From positions 558,001 through 622,000 of the forward strand of contig NZ_AP025472.1 in assembly GCF_024347395.1 (NCBI RefSeq): DNA of 64,000 nt. The letters run 5' to 3'. Within the stretch, counting starts at the first letter, position 1. Every line of letters begins with the position of its first letter. A program made the position numbers and the translations under genes. The notes beneath the pieces were generated by a model. The model was not told the origin of the DNA. It was given only the letters and a program-made list of their open reading frames with translations, and ran no database searches. This stretch comes from Vibrio cortegadensis. GTDB taxonomy: Bacteria; Pseudomonadota; Gammaproteobacteria; Enterobacterales; Vibrionaceae. Positions 9,273-17,523 of this stretch are shown piece after piece.

Positions 9273-10259
9273 TTATTTACCTCCCTTACGTAGACGAGGG
9301 TCTAAGACAACGTAAAGCATGTCTGCTAGTAGGTTAAAGAACAGCATAAACAACGTCATAATAAGTAATTGACCTTGTAGTACTTGGTAATCACGAGCGG
9401 TGATGGCATTGAAAAGTACGCTGCCTAACCCTGGGTAGTTAAAGATAATTTCAATGATTAACTGCCCACCGATGGCCATACCTAGAGACATAGAGAGAGC
9501 GGTAACACTTGGAAGCATTGCGTTACGAGCTGCGTAGTTAAATACCACGCGGTTCTCACTAAGACCTTTACCTTTTGCCATGGTGATATAGTCTTCAGCA
9601 AGTAGGTTAATCATGTTGTTACGCATGTTGACGAGAAAGCCACCCACTTGAACGATAGAGGCACAAACTAGAGGTAGAAATGCATGGTAAGCAACGTCTT
9701 TAATGAATGCCCAGCTTGTCCAATCAGGAATGGTTCCTGCTGTGTAGGCGTAGCCTGTAGGGAACCACTTTAAACCGATGGCAAAAGTGAACATGGCTAG
9801 CATGGCTATAACTACTTGTGGAACGGCTTGAACAATGAGCGTACCTGGCGTGATAAATGTGTCGTACCGGCTACCACGACGCCATGCAGCAAAAATACCC
9901 AGTACAGAACCTAAAGAGAACGATAAGATTACAGCTGTACCCGCTAGGAATAGAGACCAGCCAAATGCACCACCTAATAAGGTATTTACTGACAGCGGAT
10001 AGAATTGGATTGAAGTACCAAGCTCCCAGCTGAGAATGTTTTTCATATAGGCAAAGTATTGCATCCAAATAGGACCATCAACGAAGCCTAATAGTTGTTT
10101 CATTGCTTCAATACGTTCAGGTGTTACTTGAACAGAAGCGTTCGCAAACATCATGGTAACTGGGTCACCAGGCATTGCTCGTGGAATAATAAAATTCAAA
10201 GTAGCTGCGACTAACAGCGCGATAAAATAAAATGACAAACGTCTTAAAAAATAACCCAT
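9273..10259 (-). CDS. ABC transporter permease, DppB/OppB type
   Basis: Inner-membrane permease, 328 residues, with an N-terminal helix (FYFIALLVAATLNFIIPRAMPGDPV, the usual DppB/OppB opening) and five later helices. The EAA loop is MAKGKGLSENRVVFNYAARNAMLPS and the end is DPRLRKGGK. It is first of the four close-packed transporter genes and lies 169 bp after the binding-protein gene. That gap contains strong hairpins which may let the binding protein be made in excess of the membrane parts. Confidence 0.92.
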   Translation of the reverse strand: MGYFLRRLSFYFIALLVAATLNFIIPRAMPGDPVTMMFANASVQVTPERIEAMKQLLGFVDGPIWMQYFAYMKNILSWELGTSIQFYPLSVNTLLGGAFGWSLFLAGTAVILSFSLGSVLGIFAAWRRGSRYDTFITPGTLIVQAVPQVVIAMLAMFTFAIGLKWFPTGYAYTAGTIPDWTSWAFIKDVAYHAFLPLVCASIVQVGGFLVNMRNNMINLLAEDYITMAKGKGLSENRVVFNYAARNAMLPSVTALSMSLGMAIGGQLIIEIIFNYPGLGSVLFNAITARDYQVLQGQLLIMTLFMLFFNLLADMLYVVLDPRLRKGGK

Positions 10260-10335
10260 AACTTACACCTTACTCACCCAAGTATTTTATCCCTGCTCTT
10301 GGTTTCAGGTCGTCCCTAGCGAAATTTGGAACGAA

Positions 10336-10411
10336 AAATCCCCTGACGACGAGCGTCATACTTTCAATTGAGAGTGTGGGGATTTATAAGCGGTGTACGG
10401 AAGCACACCGC
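10336..10411 (-). promoter_or_regulatory. intercistronic hairpins between cbp and the permease genes
   Basis: The 169-bp gap holds two stem-loops. Arms at 10336-10343 and 10378-10385 (AAATCCCC/GGGGATTT) enclose a smaller TGACG/CGTCA hairpin at 10344-10358. A second 7-bp stem pairs 10390-10396 with 10405-10411 (GCGGTGT/ACACCGC). Neither has a clear U-run on the minus strand, so I read them as RNA-stabilising or processing structures rather than full terminators. This is inference from position; in maltose-type operons such structures favour binding-protein expression. Confidence 0.5.
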
Positions 10412-10428
10412 AAGGATTGAACGATTAC

Positions 10429-12111
10429 TTATTTCACTGGTTTTAGGTCCAGTACGTGAAGTAGACGCTCTGGGATACCAGCCCAAATGTTTGGACGGCC
10501 CTTAGGATTTTCTTCATTCCACCAACCAGTAAAGCGAGTTGTGTTGTATTGGTACATGTAAGCACCAGACATCACAGGAATCGTTACTTGGTCAGAAGCG
10601 ATGATTTTCTGAATGCCATGAGCAATATCTAGCTGCTCATTTTTATCCGCTGTTTTGTAGAAGCTGTTTAACAGGCCATCTAGCTTGCTGTTTGTGTAGT
10701 AGTGCATCGCGAAACGAGGCATACCATCACCAGACTGAAGTGCTGAGTTGTATGCACTGTTCCAGTAAGTGTAAGGATCCGCACCGTGGAAGTAGTTTGT
10801 GTATGCTACGTCGTACGTACCTTCAAGCATCGCTTGGTTGTATACTGAGAAATCAGGCGTACGAGCTTTCGCTTTGATGCCGATTTCATTCAGTTGCTCT
10901 ACTGCTAGTTGAACGGTGTTGTTAAAATCAGTCCAGCCATTTGGCGACTGAATCATCAGCTCGAAAGATTTACCTGTTGGAGTATCAACAAAACCATCTT
11001 TGTTTACATCTTTGAAGCCAGCTTTAGCAAGAAGTTGCTTAGCGCCTTCAGCGTTGTATGTGTTAAAGCCTTTGTATTTATTGTGAGTCTTTTCATCAGA
11101 CCATGCTTCGAATGCGTAGCCTAGGCCAGATGCGAAGTCATTTACGGTACCGCCACCGTAGAATGCGATGTCGATGATAGTTTGACGATCAAGTGCCATA
11201 GAGAATGCACGACGGAAATCAACGTTGTTCAGTGCTTCATTTTTCGCTGCATCTGGGTTTTTGAAGTTAACCACAAATGCTTGAGTGCCTGAAGGCGGGT
11301 ACCAGTAGTGGTGCTTAGGACTTGCTGCTGCGTAAGTACGGTCAATGTCTGGAACGAACGATGAAGTCCAGTCCATTTCAGAGTTGACTACTTTTCCTAA
11401 GAATTGGTCGTTATTGGCAATTTGTGGAACACGTAGACAGTCAACATCTAGGTTGTCTGCATCCCAGTAGTTCGGGTTAGCACACTGGATGTATAGTTGA
11501 GCTGTGAAAGTGTCAATTTCTGTAAATGGACCTGAACCAACAGGGTTTTCATTGGTGAAACTTGCTGGATCTTTGATGTCTTTCCATACGTGTTTAGGAA
11601 CTACTGGTACTTTAGCAATTTCGTAAGGAACGTTTGAGTTCGCTTCTTTTAGACGGAAACGTACTTGGTAGTCATTGAGTTTTTCTACACTAGAAACCCA
11701 AGAGTTGATGCCGCTTTGGTCTAGCTCTGGTTTCTCTTTTACTAAGTTGAAAGAGAAGATAACATCGTTTGCAGTAAATGCTTCACCGTCAGACCATTTT
11801 ACGCCTTTACGGATATCAAAGACGACGCTCATTAGGTCGTCAGACATTTTGAAGTTTTCTGCCAAACGGAATACCGGAGTATTGCCGTGCATTTCGTTAA
11901 ACACAACAAGAGGCTCATACAAGAAGTCTGTTGTTGTATGAAGGTTCGTTGCACCTAGGTACGGGTTGAAGTTACGTACGAAAGTCGTAAATTCCTTCGG
12001 GTGGATAGTCAGTTCACTGCGTTCAGCGGCTGTCGCTACTGAGGCGAAACCTGTAGTAGCTGTCGCAATAATGGCTGTTGCAAGTGCTGTTTTTTTAATA
12101 TTGGCAAGCAT
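10429..12111 (-). CDS. cbp: periplasmic chitooligosaccharide-binding protein CBP
   Basis: SBP_bac_5-family solute-binding protein, 560 residues, with a Sec signal peptide (KKTALATAIIATATTGFASVATAAE, cleaved near residue 28). The mature start RSELTIHPKEFTTFVRNFNPYLG is typical of the group. In V. cholerae the orthologue binds (GlcNAc)n for import and, when unliganded, represses the sensor kinase ChiS; ChiS is encoded just upstream here, so the same circuit is expected. First gene of the operon; the start has AAGGAAC upstream. The long structured leader (12112-12722) is probably where regulation happens. Confidence 0.92.
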   Translation of the reverse strand: MLANIKKTALATAIIATATTGFASVATAAERSELTIHPKEFTTFVRNFNPYLGATNLHTTTDFLYEPLVVFNEMHGNTPVFRLAENFKMSDDLMSVVFDIRKGVKWSDGEAFTANDVIFSFNLVKEKPELDQSGINSWVSSVEKLNDYQVRFRLKEANSNVPYEIAKVPVVPKHVWKDIKDPASFTNENPVGSGPFTEIDTFTAQLYIQCANPNYWDADNLDVDCLRVPQIANNDQFLGKVVNSEMDWTSSFVPDIDRTYAAASPKHHYWYPPSGTQAFVVNFKNPDAAKNEALNNVDFRRAFSMALDRQTIIDIAFYGGGTVNDFASGLGYAFEAWSDEKTHNKYKGFNTYNAEGAKQLLAKAGFKDVNKDGFVDTPTGKSFELMIQSPNGWTDFNNTVQLAVEQLNEIGIKAKARTPDFSVYNQAMLEGTYDVAYTNYFHGADPYTYWNSAYNSALQSGDGMPRFAMHYYTNSKLDGLLNSFYKTADKNEQLDIAHGIQKIIASDQVTIPVMSGAYMYQYNTTRFTGWWNEENPKGRPNIWAGIPERLLHVLDLKPVK

Positions 12112-12181
12112 AGCTGTTCCTTACTATTTGCTTTCATTTCACTAATGGATTGGAATGTCATCAATTGATTAACACTCTCCA

Positions 12182-12247
12182 AGACCTACCTCTTTTTTAC
12201 CTCCTGTTATAAAGGAGCATGTTTGAAAAAGATTGGCCTGTAGGTCT
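12182..12247 (-). repeat. nested inverted repeat in the cbp leader
   Basis: AGACCTAC (12182-12189) pairs with GTAGGTCT (12240-12247), and inside lie CTCCT (12201-12205) and AGGAG (12213-12217), which also pair. On the minus-strand transcript the inner arm is part of AGGAGGT, a perfect anti-16S sequence with no start codon at normal distance. The fold would lie 71-136 nt upstream of the cbp start if the transcript begins further upstream. Confidence 0.5.
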
Positions 12248-12476
12248 AAGACGTAACTAGAAGACACTTTATCGAGTGAATAATCAAATACCATTCCCGT
12301 TAAAAACGTCAAATCAGCAATCAACTCCGTCATAAACGTTAAAAATTCATTGTTTGTTTAATAATGAAGCGATTTTTCGCGGTTGATCTGACTCGCAAAT
12401 CCATTTTTGAATACTTATAAAGTTAGTGGTTACTTACCTTTTAGGGTTTTAAATGTAATGTTTTAACCTTTGGGTT

Positions 12477-12518
12477 AATTAACGTAGATCTCGGTCACGC
12501 AGTGGTTCTACGTTAATT
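12477..12518. repeat. perfect 12-bp inverted repeat, 18-bp spacer
   Basis: AATTAACGTAGA (12477-12488) is the exact reverse complement of TCTACGTTAATT (12507-12518); the spacer contains a small CAC/GTG pairing. It lies about 370 bp before cbp and 250 bp past the chiS stop. It could be an operator with two half-sites three helical turns apart, or a stem-loop of an RNA. No U-run follows on either strand, which argues against a terminator. Confidence 0.6.
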
Positions 12519-12548
12519 TATCGCGTGAATTTAAATCTGCCGTTCTGT

Positions 12549-12564
12549 TGTGATTAAGTTCGCA
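12549..12564. promoter_or_regulatory. possible CRP site
   Basis: TGTGA-N6-TCGCA differs from the CRP core TGTGA-N6-TCACA at one position. It lies far (about 440 bp) from cbp, so its role is uncertain, although CRP control of chitobiose genes is known in Vibrio. Confidence 0.3.
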
Positions 12565-12722
12565 AAGTGAGATAACTGATGATGTTCTATGGAAACTATC
12601 GGTGATTTTTGTATCAATTTGGTCGGAATTATTGTGGCTTATGGTTCTTTTTTTATGAAGAGAAACAACCAACTTTCATAAGAGTAAAAATGGGAGGGTA
12701 GGTCATTGTCGAGTGTTAAAGA

Positions 12723-12750
12723 TAAAAAAAACCTGCATGTTTAATGCAGG
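12723..12750 (-). terminator. intrinsic terminator of chiS
   Basis: CCTGCAT (12732-12738) pairs with ATGCAGG (12744-12750) and is followed on the minus strand by an eight-U run (12723-12730). It lies 22 bp past the chiS stop and should insulate the chitobiose operon from chiS transcription. Confidence 0.9.
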
Positions 12751-12772
12751 CTTTATTCCTAAATAGAGCGAG

Positions 12773-15700
12773 TTAACTCGTTAACAGCTTCTGTAGTTTA
12801 TCGCGTAGCACTTCAATATGAGCTCGTTCTGGGCTCTGCTCTTTGCAATGTTCTAATATAAACTCAATTGAGCTTAATACCGTTCGCCAGCGAGGCGTTT
12901 TCGGCAGGGTTTCGACTCGTAGGTATTTGTCCAAGGTGCGGGTTTGTAGAGTGCTTCTGTCTAAATAGACGCGCCATAGACCACTCTGTTCGGCGAATGC
13001 AAATTTAGACTGATCGGTGACTCTCTCCCAGTAGTCGAGTGCGTTGGTCATTGCATCCACTAAGATTTCACGCATTAAATCTTGCTTGTTCATTCCTTCA
13101 CCCACAGCTTTATCCGCAAGGCGAGTAAATTCACCGCCAAGCTCTTTAAGTTGCTGAAGTTTATTTTTATCGCCTTCAAAAGCGTAACTTGATAGTGCTT
13201 CTACTGCTGTCTCTAGGTTATTGATACGTGCCGCATTAACACCGCCCCCAATGTTAAATATATACATGGCATGCAAACCGGAGCCTTTTGCTAATTTAAG
13301 AATATCAGTAGAGATATGCTGTCGAATGTCTTCAACGTAGATATCGACGTCTCCACAATAATGCTCTTGCGTCACATTAAGGTATTTTGGAGCAATGATT
13401 TCATCGGCCATTGAGCGTTTAAGTTGTTCTTGAGAGCGTCTAAATAGCTTCGATGCCGCGTCATTGGCAAAGCGAATACGCATGTCATCTCGAATGCAGA
13501 TAATAGCTTCTGGAGCTGATTCTAGTTGTTCAAGCAAGCGGCCTTGAGTTTCTAGTAAGTTCGCTTCGACCATTGCGCGGTGTTTTAACTCTAACTGTAA
13601 TTGATCATTTTCAATTCGGCGGAGCTCGGCTTTGCTGGCCGTTAAATGGGCAATAATTCGAGCAGCAAGCTCCTGTTTGTTGAAAGGTTTAGACAAATAA
13701 TCATTAGCACCAGCTTGGAAGCCTCGAATGCGGTCCTCCGTTTGGTTTAGGGCGGTTAACATTAAAATAGGAAGCTCGGCATGATCGTACTCTTCTCTTA
13801 ATTTTTCGCACACCTGGTAGCCACTCATTCCTGGCATCATGACATCTAATAGTAATAACTCAGGCTTCTCCTGTTTAATCAGTTCAATAGTTTCTGGCCC
13901 ATCATTAGCGGTGCGAACACGATAGCCTTCAAGGCGTAAGAAACTATCGAGGACATGTAAGTTAACAGGCTCATCGTCGGCGACAATAAGCAGAGGTCCA
14001 TCGCTATTTTCAGGCAGTGCGGTACTTTCACCCTCTATGACATCAAAGGCATCGGGAGCCTTAAAGTGGTTGAGCGATGTCATGTTATAAGATGAGGCAA
14101 TCTCTTCTTCATTCGCGATGGGCAGAGTGAAACTAAATGTGGTCCCTACCATAGGTTGGCTACTCACATACAGAGCCCCACCCATTAACTCAATGAGTTG
14201 ACGAGTGATGGATAGCCCTAAACCGGCACCTTGACGATAGCGTCCAGCATCTTGACCTGCTTGAATTAAGGGTTCAAAAATATGCTCTAAATGCTCTGCA
14301 GGAATGCCTTGGCCTGTATCGACCACTTGCACTCGAACTGAGTCATCGACAATGTTGGCAGAGATAACAATCTTGCCTTCAGAGGTGTACTTGATGGCAT
14401 TGCCAATTAAATTATATAGGATTTGTTCCAATCGCTGAGGGTCCGCAGAAACGAAAGCAACGTTGGTGGTGATTTGGTTAATGATGCGAATGGGTTTATT
14501 GCCGAGTAAGTGATTGGACAGTTCCAACACCAAACGGGTCGCACTAGAAATATCGACAGCAGATTTTTGAATGTCCAAGCTGCCGTAGCGCATTTTATGG
14601 TAGTCCAGTAGGTCGTCGACTAATGTCGCAAGTCGCTGACCACTGTTAATAATAATGTCGAGCTGATATTTCTGATGGGCAGGGATCGGTCCATTCGCAC
14701 CTGAAATGAGAGCTTCGGCAATGCCCACCATTCCGTGCAATGGTGTTCGTAATTCATGTGAAGTGGTTGCTAAGAATTCATCTTTGAGTTTATTTGCCAG
14801 TTGTAGATCGTCATTTTGTTTTTGGATCAACTTCAGGTTTTGCTCAAGTTCCTTGTTTTGACTTTCAATGAGTTGAATTTTTTCTCGAATGGAACGTTGC
14901 ATACGGGAGAAGCTGATCGCTAAACGTCCAATTTCATCTTTACGGTCGGTATTGATGACATTCTCATCGAGATCTCCCGCGGACACTTTTTCTGCTGCCC
15001 AGGTGAGCTTTAAAAGTGGGGAAGTGATGAAGTTGGATAAATAGTGAGAGGCGATAAAAACTAAAATAATCGCGGTCAGCATGACAAGCACGAAGAGTTT
15101 TTCGAGCTGCTGAATTCGGGCGTAAGCTTCATTTTCAGGCAGTTCAACCACCAGTGCCCAAGTACTACTTTTCAGTGCGATAGGAGCATAAGCGGCAATG
15201 GTGCTTTCGCCCTTAGCATTGATATAGCTACCGACCCCCGTGATTCCGCTTAACGCCTTATCAACAACTTTTAAACTGGTGTTGATGTCGTCTTGGCTAT
15301 GCGCGAGGGTTCTGGGTAGGTGATCACTGCCAACCAATAGGGTTTGCATTGAGGAGGTTTTATTAATATCCGTGATTAACTTTGTAATGCCATTGCTTGG
15401 TAGGCGCAACATTGCGTAGCTGTGTAGGTACCCTTGCTGAACAATTGGCGCACCTAACCACGCTACCTGTTTTCCGTTCTCAATTAAAAAGTCCGACATA
15501 ATCACAGGGGTGTAATCTTCATTGCTCTTGCGTTTAGATTGCACTTCATCAGCCAGTTTTTTAAAGGTAATACCAAGGTTTGAGTCTTTATAGTGACCTG
15601 TCAGTAAATTGGTGCCGTAGTTATCATGTTTATAGGTGGAATAGGCGACATTACCTTCAAGATCTACTAATAGAATGTCATCAAAATCCGCACGTTTAAG

Positions 15701-16162
15701 CAATTCTAGATAAGCAGAGTGATAGCGTTTATGAAGTAGGCGATAACGTTCGCTTCCAACATAGCTGCTGGATTCTGGAAGGATTGACGTTTTTATTTGG
15801 TTGCCTGAACCTTTGATATATCGTTGCTGAGCATGGGCTCTCGCTTGATCGATATCCATCCCTAAGCGTTGAAAAGCGTTCACTAAGCCATAAAAACGCC
15901 CACCACTGGCATAGGCGAGTTCTGAACGAACAAAGCCCATCACTTCTGATTCTTGAGCTTGTAGATAATCAATGACTTGCTGTTGTTTTGTATCTCGAAC
16001 CGATAAGAGGTGTGAGGTGTTTTGCTCTTGAAGATCGGTGCTGTGAGATTGGAGAAAAAAGACCGCAATCACAGTTAAAGGTGTGATACTTAAAACAAGA
16101 AAAGCCATCATTAAAGTATTCTGAAGGCGCTTGAATTTTTGCTTTCGATAGAACCTAAACAT
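12773..16162 (-). CDS. chiS: hybrid sensor kinase ChiS, chitin-responsive regulator
   Basis: Inner-membrane regulator of 1129 residues. In order: helix 1 (about 17-38), a large periplasmic cache-like sensor, helix 2 (about 357-374), HAMP, HisKA with His469 in SHELRTP, HATPase (NLIGNAIKYT, DTGQGIP, GAGLGLS), a receiver with Asp773 in LLLLDVMMPG and Lys in LSKPF, a PAS-like stretch (about 860-900) and a C-terminal domain of about 200 residues. In V. cholerae the C-terminal domain binds DNA at the chb promoter through a cryptic helix-turn-helix, making ChiS a membrane-bound transcription factor repressed by CBP. All those parts are present here. His469 is at the same number as the V. cholerae site. 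Confidence 0.95.
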   Translation of the reverse strand: MFRFYRKQKFKRLQNTLMMAFLVLSITPLTVIAVFFLQSHSTDLQEQNTSHLLSVRDTKQQQVIDYLQAQESEVMGFVRSELAYASGGRFYGLVNAFQRLGMDIDQARAHAQQRYIKGSGNQIKTSILPESSSYVGSERYRLLHKRYHSAYLELLKRADFDDILLVDLEGNVAYSTYKHDNYGTNLLTGHYKDSNLGITFKKLADEVQSKRKSNEDYTPVIMSDFLIENGKQVAWLGAPIVQQGYLHSYAMLRLPSNGITKLITDINKTSSMQTLLVGSDHLPRTLAHSQDDINTSLKVVDKALSGITGVGSYINAKGESTIAAYAPIALKSSTWALVVELPENEAYARIQQLEKLFVLVMLTAIILVFIASHYLSNFITSPLLKLTWAAEKVSAGDLDENVINTDRKDEIGRLAISFSRMQRSIREKIQLIESQNKELEQNLKLIQKQNDDLQLANKLKDEFLATTSHELRTPLHGMVGIAEALISGANGPIPAHQKYQLDIIINSGQRLATLVDDLLDYHKMRYGSLDIQKSAVDISSATRLVLELSNHLLGNKPIRIINQITTNVAFVSADPQRLEQILYNLIGNAIKYTSEGKIVISANIVDDSVRVQVVDTGQGIPAEHLEHIFEPLIQAGQDAGRYRQGAGLGLSITRQLIELMGGALYVSSQPMVGTTFSFTLPIANEEEIASSYNMTSLNHFKAPDAFDVIEGESTALPENSDGPLLIVADDEPVNLHVLDSFLRLEGYRVRTANDGPETIELIKQEKPELLLLDVMMPGMSGYQVCEKLREEYDHAELPILMLTALNQTEDRIRGFQAGANDYLSKPFNKQELAARIIAHLTASKAELRRIENDQLQLELKHRAMVEANLLETQGRLLEQLESAPEAIICIRDDMRIRFANDAASKLFRRSQEQLKRSMADEIIAPKYLNVTQEHYCGDVDIYVEDIRQHISTDILKLAKGSGLHAMYIFNIGGGVNAARINNLETAVEALSSYAFEGDKNKLQQLKELGGEFTRLADKAVGEGMNKQDLMREILVDAMTNALDYWERVTDQSKFAFAEQSGLWRVYLDRSTLQTRTLDKYLRVETLPKTPRWRTVLSSIEFILEHCKEQSPERAHIEVLRDKLQKLLTS

Positions 16163-16339
16163 AAATAAGGCGTTAATTTCCGTGGCGGTTTTGACAACAT
16201 TGACGAGGTAATCAAAACAGAGTGAAGGATTAAAGGGTTTCTAATCTAACGAAATTAACGAGTTTTTTTACTTTGACAAGTAAGTGTGATGCAAAGCGTG
16301 TTCAAAGACGCATTTTTTGCTTAATGAAACGGAAAATAG

Positions 16340-16372
16340 AGAAAATAGAGCACAGATTTTATTCTGTACTCT
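16340..16372 (-). terminator. probable rsmC terminator
   Basis: A 9-bp stem (16347-16355 with 16364-16372, one G-U pair) directly after the rsmC stop on the minus strand, followed by a weak AUUUUC tail. Confidence 0.6.
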
Positions 16373-16381
16373 ATCAATTAG

Positions 16382-17404
16382 CTATTTCGACGCGTGGTAA
16401 ATCGCAAATTTGGTGGTCTTATTTATCGTCGCGCAATTACTAAAAGCTTGCTCGATAATCGGGATGTATTTGAGGAAACTATTCGCCACAATAAACAGCT
16501 GACCTTTACGTGTCATGCGGGTTGGAGCTTTCGCTAGCAGTGTTTCCGTTGCGCTGTAGCTGGTATCTAAACCTGAATGAAAAGGGGGATTACTGATGAT
16601 AAATTGGTAGTCATCGCTACAATCTGAATAGACATCAGAAGCAAAAACACGACCTTGTAATCCGTTAGCTTCCAGAGTCGCTTGGCTTGAGGCAACGGCT
16701 AATGCGCTAATGTCACAGAGTTCTAATTCAATATCTGGATTTTGGCTTGCCATCACTGCACTGAGAACCCCTGCGCCGCAACCAAAATCTAGAACTTTAC
16801 CAGAAAGTGTTGGTAGGCTATCAAGCAGTAATTTACTGCCAATATCAAATTCACCATGACTAAATACACCAGGTAAACTTTTTACGGTTAACGTCTGTTC
16901 TGCGTATTGGACGGTGTAGGTTTTGAACCAATCTTGTAGTGCAAAAGTGGCTACTTGTTCGGTGCATTGTCCCCAATAGAACGAACAACGGCGAGCTGAA
17001 TCGTATTTTTTCACAGGCCCATAAGCTTGGAACATTTTTTCGATACTTTTTACGCCAGAGCGGTTTTCGCCAACAACGACGATCTCGGTATCTGTACCTA
17101 GCTTCGCCAATAACATGGCAAGAAGGTATTCCGCTTCCGCTTTGGCTTTTGGCCAATACAATAAAATCATATCGGCTGGAGTTTCTGCCGTAAATTCAGC
17201 ACCAAAATATCGAGAGATAGATGAGTGAGCTTCTAACTGGCGGTAATAGCCATAATGAGTTGTGAATACACTCACCGATGCGCAGTGCTTTTCTAACTCG
17301 ATAGGAAACAGATCTTCGACTTCGCCAGCAACAAGTACATGCTTTCCTTCAAAGTAGGCAAGCTGACGTTGGGCGATTTGACTCGGTGTTGTATAAACAG
17401 ACAT
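16382..17404 (-). CDS. rsmC: 16S rRNA m2G1207 methyltransferase RsmC
   Basis: SAM-dependent methyltransferase that modifies G1207 of 16S rRNA in the 30S subunit. It has the duplicated MTase architecture of RsmC: a degenerate N-terminal half and an active C-terminal half with VLDFGCGAGVLSAVMA (SAM loop) and the catalytic IISNPPFHSG motif. The frame is open to 17497, but the region above 17404 contains a perfect 12-bp terminator hairpin. The MSVYTTPSQIAQRQL start therefore gives 340 residues, the family's normal length. No strong Shine-Dalgarno sequence is seen. Confidence 0.92.
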   Translation of the reverse strand: MSVYTTPSQIAQRQLAYFEGKHVLVAGEVEDLFPIELEKHCASVSVFTTHYGYYRQLEAHSSISRYFGAEFTAETPADMILLYWPKAKAEAEYLLAMLLAKLGTDTEIVVVGENRSGVKSIEKMFQAYGPVKKYDSARRCSFYWGQCTEQVATFALQDWFKTYTVQYAEQTLTVKSLPGVFSHGEFDIGSKLLLDSLPTLSGKVLDFGCGAGVLSAVMASQNPDIELELCDISALAVASSQATLEANGLQGRVFASDVYSDCSDDYQFIISNPPFHSGLDTSYSATETLLAKAPTRMTRKGQLFIVANSFLKYIPIIEQAFSNCATINKTTKFAIYHASK

Positions 17405-17436
17405 GATGAACTCAATTAATGGCAAGCGAAAATACG

Positions 17437-17467
17437 AAAGGGCAGATTCTCGCATAATCTGCCCTTT
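17437..17467 (-). terminator. terminator of the AI-2E-family gene
   Basis: Perfect 12-bp stem AAAGGGCAGATT (17437-17448) / AATCTGCCCTTT (17456-17467) with a 7-nt loop. On the minus strand it is followed by CGUAUUUUC. It lies 57 bp after the stop of the gene at 17524-18609 and before the rsmC start. Confidence 0.8.
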
Positions 17468-17494
17468 GCTTGAAGATATTTTAATGCTCTTCAG

Positions 17495-17519
17495 CACTCT
17501 CTCGTGGATAGAGAGAGTG
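17495..17519 (-). repeat. second hairpin after the AI-2E-family gene
   Basis: CACTCTCTC (17495-17503) pairs perfectly with GAGAGAGTG (17511-17519) immediately after the stop codon at 17524. No U-run follows; it probably protects the mRNA 3' end or backs up the neighbouring terminator. Confidence 0.55.
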
Positions 17520-17523
17520 TGAA

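Larger units (their letters stand above)
12112..12722 (-). promoter_or_regulatory. gene-free regulatory region upstream of the chitobiose operon
   Basis: This 611-bp stretch has no convincing gene. It holds a nested hairpin close to cbp (12182-12247), a perfect 12-bp inverted repeat (12477-12518), a CRP-like box (12549-12564) and AT-rich sequence expected to contain the operon promoter. In V. cholerae the chb promoter is bound directly by ChiS and is also affected by SlmA and CRP. I cannot assign the ChiS or SlmA sites by eye. Confidence 0.6.
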
